11,364 nucleotides of DNA from assembly GCA_900556965.1 (NCBI GenBank), contig USQV01000014.1, positions 1-11,364 on the forward strand, written 5' to 3'. Position numbers and translations under genes: made by a program. Each line of letters opens with the position of its first letter. The first letter of the stretch is position 1. The DNA is from an uncultured Clostridium sp. Lineage in GTDB: Bacteria; Bacillota_A; Clostridia; Lachnospirales; Lachnospiraceae. A model generated the notes under the pieces. The model ran no database searches. It saw nothing but the letters and a program-made list of their open reading frames with translations, and was not told the DNA's origin. This document shows positions 6,651 through 11,364 of the stretch, one piece after another.

Positions 6651-9143
6651 TTATTTTTCCGCTCCGGGATCCGTTTTTCTTGCCGCCCTTCTTCCCTTTG
6701 CCGCATCCAGCTTTCCCTTTGCAGCTCTGACGATCTCTGCGGCCTTACCGGATATTTCCTTCCCGCCGGATTTTATATTTTTTGTACTTTTCGTATCTTT
6801 TTTATTTTTTTCATCTTTTGCATCTTTTATGCTTTTTGCATTTTTTGTATTTTCTGTGGCTATTGTATCCCTTTTATCCTTCTTTCCGCGTGGAGATGTT
6901 TCCGACTGCGGGATGTGACGGAAAACAGATACACTGAGGGGAGCGATATTTATGGTGATCGAATGATCCCGGCCATCCCATTCTTCTTTCTGCGACGTTT
7001 TCATCCTCGGGTTCACCATTCCGTCTCCGCCAAATTCCTCTGCATCACTGTTCAGGATCTCCTTATATTTTCCGGCCTGAGGCACTCCGATACGGAATTT
7101 TTCATGGGCGATCGTATCAAAGTTGCAGATAAAGAGAAGTGCCTCATCTTCTTTTTTGCCGTGTCGGGCAAATATGATCAGATTTTCCTTATTATAAGTG
7201 CAGTTGATCCACTCAAAGCCCTCCGGCTCATCGTCTAACTCATATAATGTCGGACTGGTTTGATATAAATGATTGAGTGCCTTCACATAATTCCGCATTT
7301 TTTCGTGGATCGGATATTTGAGAAGTTCCCATTCGAGGCTCCTGTTTTCATTCCATTCGTCCATCTGGCCGAAATCCTGTCCCATAAACAGAAGCTTCTT
7401 TCCCGGGTGTCCCATCATAAATCCGTAAGCCACTCTCAGATTTGCAAATTTCTTTTCCTGCGTATCTCCCGGCATTTTTCCGGCCATGGAGCCTTTTCCA
7501 TGCACCACCTCATCGTGAGAAAATACCAGCACAAATTTCTCGCTGTAGGCATAAAGCATGCTGAAGGTCAGCTCGCCGTAATGCTGATTTCTGAAATATG
7601 GGTCGCACTGCATATAATCAAGGAAATCATTCATCCACCCCATATTCCATTTGTAGTCAAAGCCAAGGCCGCCGTCTAAAACATTGCCGGTGATCTGTGG
7701 CCATGCCGTTGATTCCTCGGCGATCAGAAGACCTCCGGGGATCTCTTTATGGAAAATTGAGTTTAAATGCTTCAGAAATTCCACTGCCTCCAGATTTTCA
7801 TGGCCTCCATAGATATTGGCGACCCATTCTCCGGCATTTTTCCCGTAATCCAGATAGAGCATAGAGGCAACCGCATCCATACGGATCCCGTCTGCATGAT
7901 ATTCCTTTGCCCAAAACAGGGCATTGGAGATCAGGAAATTGGATACCTGTGGTCTTCCGTAATTATAGATCAGCGTTCCCCAGTGCGGATGTGAGCCCTG
8001 TCGCGGATCCTTGTGTTCATACAGGCAGGTACCATCGAAAGCAGCCAGACCATGGGCATCCCGCGGGAAATGGGCCGGTACCCAGTCGAGGATAACTCCG
8101 ATCCCCTCCCGGTGCAGATGATCCATAAAGGCCCGAAAATCATCCGGGGTACCATAACGGCTCGTCGGTGCATAATAGCCGGTAACCTGATAGCCCCACG
8201 AGGCGTCCAGCGGATGCTCCATAACGGGAAGAAGCTCAACATGAGTGTAGCCCATTTCTTTTACATATTCTGCAAGCTTTTCAGCGATCTCCCTGTAATT
8301 GTAAAACTGGCTTCCGTTGATTTCTTTTCCGTTTTCATCAAGAGCGATCGGCTTCTGCATCCATGAACCCAGATGTACCTCATAAACAGACATCGGCATT
8401 TCTTTTCCGTGGGCCTGTCCTCTTTTATCCATCCACTCCTTATCTTCCCATTCGTATCCGTCCATATCCCATATAACAGAGGCCGTATCGGGGCGGAGCT
8501 GTGCATAGTTTGCGTAGGGATCCGCCTTAAGCATCGGTTCACAGGCTTTTGTCTTTATTTCATATTTATAGAGCATCCCGGCCTTAAGCTCCGGAATAAA
8601 GAGCTCATAGATCCCGGAATCCCCAAGTCTTTTCATCTGATGCCTTCTGCCGTCCCATAAGTTGAAATCTCCGACCACACTAACGCGGATCGCTTCCGGT
8701 GCCCACACGGCAAAGCTGACGCCCGTCACACCGTTTTCCGTAACCGGATGGGCCCCCAGCTTTTCGTATGAATTGTAGTAGATCCCCGCCTCAAATTTTT
8801 TCAGATCATTCTCTTTAAACCGAGATTGGAAGCGGTAGGAATACGGATCCTCTGTTTCTATCGGCTTTCCGTCTTCATATTTCGTTATAAACGTATAGGG
8901 CTCCAGCTCCATTCTCCCCTCGATCAGTACGGCAAAAAAGCCTTCTTCATCTGCCATCTGCATCGGGTATCTGTTTCCCCCCAGCTTTACGGTCACCGAT
9001 TTTGCTCCCGGAAGGAATGCCTGGATCAGAAGACCTTCTCTTACTACATGGGCTCCGAGAAGGCGGCACGGATCATTACATTCAGAATACACAATTTCTT
9101 CGATTCCGGCCCAGTCCATCATATCATATAGTATTCTTTCCAT
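6651..9143 (-). CDS. glgB: 1,4-alpha-glucan branching enzyme GlgB with a Lys-rich C-terminal tail
   Basis: This cytoplasmic GH13 enzyme of 830 residues cuts alpha-1,4 glucan chains and rejoins them as alpha-1,6 branches in glycogen synthesis. Two N-terminal beta-sandwich regions come first (about 20-105 and 125-225, the second with FAVWAPEAIRVSVVGDFNLWDG, a CBM48 signature). The catalytic barrel follows: DWVPAHF (353-359), GIRMDAV with nucleophile D423, IAEEST (acid/base Glu at 476-477) and FSHDEVVHG (H543, D544). The C-terminal beta domain ends near residue 745 (APLSVSVFRHI). The remaining 85 residues are a basic, low-complexity tail that the enzyme does not need by family comparison. The start is supported by GGAGGG at 9151-9156, 7 nt before the ATG, and a promoter lies about 50 bp upstream. 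It heads the minus-strand unit; no other glycogen gene is in the window. Confidence 0.96.
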   Translation of the reverse strand: MERILYDMMDWAGIEEIVYSECNDPCRLLGAHVVREGLLIQAFLPGAKSVTVKLGGNRYPMQMADEEGFFAVLIEGRMELEPYTFITKYEDGKPIETEDPYSYRFQSRFKENDLKKFEAGIYYNSYEKLGAHPVTENGVTGVSFAVWAPEAIRVSVVGDFNLWDGRRHQMKRLGDSGIYELFIPELKAGMLYKYEIKTKACEPMLKADPYANYAQLRPDTASVIWDMDGYEWEDKEWMDKRGQAHGKEMPMSVYEVHLGSWMQKPIALDENGKEINGSQFYNYREIAEKLAEYVKEMGYTHVELLPVMEHPLDASWGYQVTGYYAPTSRYGTPDDFRAFMDHLHREGIGVILDWVPAHFPRDAHGLAAFDGTCLYEHKDPRQGSHPHWGTLIYNYGRPQVSNFLISNALFWAKEYHADGIRMDAVASMLYLDYGKNAGEWVANIYGGHENLEAVEFLKHLNSIFHKEIPGGLLIAEESTAWPQITGNVLDGGLGFDYKWNMGWMNDFLDYMQCDPYFRNQHYGELTFSMLYAYSEKFVLVFSHDEVVHGKGSMAGKMPGDTQEKKFANLRVAYGFMMGHPGKKLLFMGQDFGQMDEWNENRSLEWELLKYPIHEKMRNYVKALNHLYQTSPTLYELDDEPEGFEWINCTYNKENLIIFARHGKKEDEALLFICNFDTIAHEKFRIGVPQAGKYKEILNSDAEEFGGDGMVNPRMKTSQKEEWDGRDHSITINIAPLSVSVFRHIPQSETSPRGKKDKRDTIATENTKNAKSIKDAKDEKNKKDTKSTKNIKSGGKEISGKAAEIVRAAKGKLDAAKGRRAARKTDPGAEK
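6768..6848 (-). repeat. Nine tandem 9-bp units coding xK(N/S/D) tripeptides in the GlgB tail
   Basis: Residues 766-792 of GlgB read TKN AKS IKD AKD EKN KKD TKS TKN IKS, a strict three-residue period with Lys in the centre and Asn, Ser or Asp third. At DNA level each unit is roughly NNA AAA RRT. A degenerate tenth unit (TEN) precedes it at 6849-6857. The near-identical short units suggest growth by slippage, so length may vary between strains. Confidence 0.85.
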
Positions 9144-9193
9144 AATTCATCCCTCCAAAATCCGTTGATTTCTTTTCGTTCTGAATTATTTAC

Positions 9194-9222
9194 ATTCTAT
9201 CATTTTCCAATACGCTATACAA
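9194..9222 (-). promoter_or_regulatory. Sigma-A-type promoter of glgB
   Basis: On the minus strand, TTGTAT (9222-9217) and TAGAAT (9199-9194) are separated by exactly 17 bp. The predicted start near 9187 leaves a leader of about 45 nt ending in the GGAGGG ribosome site. Both boxes are close to consensus. Confidence 0.7.
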
Positions 9223-9241
9223 GCTGATTCGGGAGTGGCAA

Positions 9242-9256
9242 TTCAAAAATTTTGAA
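9242..9256. promoter_or_regulatory. Perfect A/T-rich palindrome between the divergent promoters (possible operator)
   Basis: TTCAAAA and TTTTGAA are mirror-complementary around a single central A. The site lies between the glgB -35 (9222) and the lepB -35 (9285), and is flanked at a distance by CAATT (9239-9243) and AATTG (9261-9265). The symmetry would suit a dimeric regulator, but A/T-rich palindromes of this size arise by chance, so the call is weak. Confidence 0.3.
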
Positions 9257-9284
9257 GGACAATTGTGAAAAGTTCTTGCGAAAC

Positions 9285-9313
9285 TTGACAAATTATCATA
9301 AACTCATTATATT
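9285..9313 (+). promoter_or_regulatory. Strong sigma-A-type promoter of lepB and the aspartokinase gene
   Basis: A perfect TTGACA (9285-9290) and TATATT (9308-9313) are separated by 17 bp. Transcription would start near 9320, giving a leader of about 34 nt. The leader is too short to hold a riboswitch. Confidence 0.85.
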
Positions 9314-9353
9314 TCGTATAGTATCTTAAGTCGAATGAGGTTACAGGAAAATT

Positions 9354-9980
9354 ATGGAAAACGAAAACAAGAAAAAAATCAATTGGAAGGATGAGATCAT
9401 CAGCTGGATTCAAGTTATTGTTTCCGCAGCTGTCATAGCATTTGTGCTCACCACCTTTATCATCGCCAACAGTGAAATTCCTACCGGCTCTATGGAAAAA
9501 ACGATCATGACCGGCAGCCGGGTCATCGGCTCAAGGCTTCATTACAAATTCTCCGATCCGGAACGTGGAGATGTGGCCATTTTTGTTTTTGGCTGGCAGT
9601 GTCCTAACTGTCATGTCATTATAGAGGGGGAAAAGGCAGAGGAATGCCCACGCTGCGGTGAAGCAGTCGGAAAACATGCACGCACGATCTATTATGTAAA
9701 GCGTGTGATCGGTCTTCCCGGCGATGTGATCGACATTATTGATGACAAGGTATATCTGAATGGCTCCGATACCCCATTAGATGAGCCATATATTGCAGAG
9801 CCCATGAATCAGAATGAAACTTTGCATTTTGAAGTTCCGGAAAACAGTTATTTCATGATGGGTGACAACCGAAATTATTCTCTGGATGCACGATACTGGA
9901 ATAACCACTATATTTCCAAGGACAAGATGATCGCAAAGGTATTATTTGAATACTTCCCCACACCCAAGATCATACATTAA
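9354..9980 (+). CDS. lepB: Type I signal peptidase with a four-cysteine zinc-ribbon-like insertion
   Basis: This 208-residue membrane protease removes signal peptides from exported proteins on the outer face of the membrane. One N-terminal membrane segment (about 17-38) follows a Lys-rich cytoplasmic start. The catalytic Ser is S46 in EIPTGSMEKT, the general-base Lys is K116 in YYVKRVIGLPGD, and box E is MMGDNRNYSLDARYW (about 168-182). Between RGDVAIFVF and the Lys box lies an extra segment of about 30 residues with CPNC (C83, C86) and CPRCG (C98, C101), a zinc-ribbon or rubredoxin-like knuckle pair. In B. subtilis SipS the Ser and Lys are 40 residues apart; here they are 70 apart. The frame is intact and all catalytic boxes are present, so the enzyme should be active. 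The start is supported by AGGA at 9345-9348. It is the first gene after the promoter, with aspartokinase 26 bp downstream. Confidence 0.94.
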   Translation: MENENKKKINWKDEIISWIQVIVSAAVIAFVLTTFIIANSEIPTGSMEKTIMTGSRVIGSRLHYKFSDPERGDVAIFVFGWQCPNCHVIIEGEKAEECPRCGEAVGKHARTIYYVKRVIGLPGDVIDIIDDKVYLNGSDTPLDEPYIAEPMNQNETLHFEVPENSYFMMGDNRNYSLDARYWNNHYISKDKMIAKVLFEYFPTPKIIH

Positions 9981-10006
9981 AAGAACATACACAGGAGACA
10001 TAAATT

Positions 10007-11326
10007 ATGAAGAAAGTGGTAAAATTCGGCGGCAGCTCTCTGGCCAGTGCAAGACAGTTCAAGAAAGTAAAAGCGATTATTGCTGCCGATAAGTCAAGAA
10101 GCTATGTAGTGCCCTCTGCCCCGGGAAAGCGTGACAGTAAGGATGTAAAGGTAACTGACCTTCTTTACCAGTGTTATGATGCAGCAGCAAGCGGACAGAG
10201 CTATAAGCGTATCTTAGAACAGATCAAAAAGAGATTTGTGGATATTATCAATGGACTTGACTTGAACCTGAATCTGGACTTTGAATTTGATAAGATTGAA
10301 GAAAACTTTCTTAAAAAGGCCGGAAGATCTTACGCCGCTTCTCGAGGAGAGTATCTGAACGGAATCATTATGTCACATTATCTGGGATTTCCGTTTCTGG
10401 ATGCAGCGGAAGTGATCTTCTTTGATGAGCACGGAAACTTTCTTTCCGAAAAAACGAATGAGGAGATGGAAGCACGGCTTGAAAATATGAAGCAGGTCGT
10501 TATCCCGGGGTTCTACGGCTCCGCACCGGATGGTTCGATCACCACATTTTCCCGCGGCGGCTCGGATATAACCGGCTCCATCGTTGCCCGCGCCATTCAC
10601 GCAGACCTGTATGAAAATTGGACGGACGTTTCCGGTTTTCTTGTTGCAGATCCAAGAATCGTAGAAAATCCGGTTCCTATCGAAACGATCACCTATCGAG
10701 AGCTTCGGGAGCTTTCCTATATGGGGGCCAGCGTTCTCCACGAGGATGCTATTTTCCCGGTGCGGGTCGAGGGAATCCCGATCAATATCAAAAACACAAA
10801 CCGCCCGGATGATCCGGGTACTATGATCGTAGAAAACACAAGCAAGAAATCACCCTTTACGATCACCGGCATCGCAGGAAAAAAAGGCTTCTGCTCCATT
10901 ATCATTGATAAGGCCATGATGAATACGGAGATCGGCTTCGGCAGAAAGGTTCTGGAGGTCTTTGAGGATAACCGGATCTCCTTTGAACATATGCCGTCCG
11001 GTATCGATACCATGACCGTCCTTGTCCATCAGGATGAATTTCAGCAAAAAGAGCAGTCTGTCATCTCCGGGATCCATCGTGCTGTTCACCCGGATCTGAT
11101 CGATCTGGAATCCGATCTTGCTGTGATCGCCGTAGTCGGCCGTGGCATGAAATCAAACCGAGGAACCGCTGCAAGAGTGTTTGCCGCTCTCTCCCACGCC
11201 CGTGTCAATATTAAAATGATCGATCAGGGCTCCAGTGAATTGAACATCATCATCGGTGTGAAAAACGAGGATTTCGAAGATGCCGTCCGTGCCATCTATG
11301 ATATTTTCGTGAAAACTGCTTTGTAA
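10007..11326 (+). CDS. lysC: Monofunctional aspartate kinase (aspartokinase III / YclM-like)
   Basis: This 439-residue cytoplasmic enzyme phosphorylates aspartate, the first step toward lysine, threonine, methionine and diaminopimelate. The amino-acid kinase domain (about 1-275) opens with VVKFGGSSLA (K6) and has PSAPGKR, FSRGGSDITGS (183-187 core) and ENWTDVSGFLVADPR. Two ACT domains follow (about 285-350 and 370-435, the latter including QGSSELNIIIGVK), the usual site of feedback inhibition by pathway end products. ADLYEN, VENP, YRELRELSY and the C-terminal QGSSE resemble B. subtilis YclM as I recall it, more than the LysC or DapG types. There is no fused homoserine dehydrogenase. The start has AGGAG at 9993-9997, 9 nt before the ATG. 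The 26-bp gap from lepB leaves no room for a lysine riboswitch, so control is probably allosteric or through the lepB promoter. Confidence 0.95.
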   Translation: MKKVVKFGGSSLASARQFKKVKAIIAADKSRSYVVPSAPGKRDSKDVKVTDLLYQCYDAAASGQSYKRILEQIKKRFVDIINGLDLNLNLDFEFDKIEENFLKKAGRSYAASRGEYLNGIIMSHYLGFPFLDAAEVIFFDEHGNFLSEKTNEEMEARLENMKQVVIPGFYGSAPDGSITTFSRGGSDITGSIVARAIHADLYENWTDVSGFLVADPRIVENPVPIETITYRELRELSYMGASVLHEDAIFPVRVEGIPINIKNTNRPDDPGTMIVENTSKKSPFTITGIAGKKGFCSIIIDKAMMNTEIGFGRKVLEVFEDNRISFEHMPSGIDTMTVLVHQDEFQQKEQSVISGIHRAVHPDLIDLESDLAVIAVVGRGMKSNRGTAARVFAALSHARVNIKMIDQGSSELNIIIGVKNEDFEDAVRAIYDIFVKTAL

Positions 11327-11344
11327 GATACAGGGTCAGAAGGT

Positions 11345-11364
11345 CTCCCCCATGAGCTTGCTCA
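11345..11364 (+). terminator. Probable terminator hairpin cut by the right edge
   Basis: Starting 18 bp after the aspartokinase stop, the sequence TCTCCCCC leads into TGAG, CTTG, CTCA. That is a 4-bp stem top (11353-11356 with 11361-11364) around a tetraloop, ending exactly at the window edge. If the next bases continue the 3' arm with a G-run and then T residues, this is the terminator of the lepB-aspartokinase unit. Only half is visible, so the call is inference. The ATG at 11352 followed by AGC TTG CTC could alternatively open a new gene. Confidence 0.4.

Noticed and set aside
6768..6857. Short direct repeats considered as a CRISPR-like or minisatellite non-coding array
   Set aside because: The units are 9 bp, contiguous and in frame inside glgB, so they are a coding repeat without spacers.
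6645..7238. Plus-strand Phe-rich open frame that looks like a membrane protein
   Set aside because: The Phe runs are simply the complement of the AAA codons in the GlgB Lys-rich tail. There is no ribosome site, and the frame is fully antisense to glgB.

Overview
This window carries nine protein genes of a low-to-moderate G+C Firmicute. The likeliest source is an anaerobic gut clostridium of the Lachnospiraceae type. This rests on three things: the order Rel / metallo-beta-lactamase-fold hydrolase / HemZ, a secreted deacetylase with ChW (clostridial hydrophobic, conserved Trp) repeats, and Firmicute-type Shine-Dalgarno sites and sigma-A promoters. The genus cannot be fixed from sequence reading alone.

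Layout. Positions 1-9143 are all on the minus strand and form two transcription units. The upstream unit runs glgB (branching enzyme), mscS-type channel, a stand-alone HD alarmone-hydrolase-like gene, and a ChW-repeat polysaccharide deacetylase. It starts at a sigma-A-type promoter at 9194-9222 and ends at a strong intrinsic terminator at 3895-3939. A second promoter immediately after that terminator (3854-3882) drives rel (bifunctional ppGpp synthetase/hydrolase), the MBL-fold hydrolase and hemZ, which runs off the left edge. On the plus strand, a consensus promoter at 9285-9313 drives lepB (type I signal peptidase) and an aspartokinase. That unit appears to end in a terminator hairpin cut by the right edge. 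The 210-bp glgB/lepB intergenic region is therefore a divergent promoter region.

How the genes fit together. The minus-strand units join carbon storage (GlgB), osmotic relief (MscS) and cell-wall remodelling (deacetylase) with two predicted (p)ppGpp-hydrolysing HD enzymes, one in each unit. Physical linkage to stress and growth control is visible; functional coupling is inference. The plus-strand unit pairs protein secretion with the first step of the aspartate amino-acid family. No shared pathway is apparent there.

Most unusual points: a four-cysteine zinc-ribbon-like insertion between the catalytic Ser and Lys of the signal peptidase; a GlgB with an 85-residue basic tail holding nine tandem xK(N/S/D) tripeptides; and a channel gene whose only good ribosome-binding site points to a CTG start. 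No mobile element, CRISPR array, tRNA or rRNA was seen.
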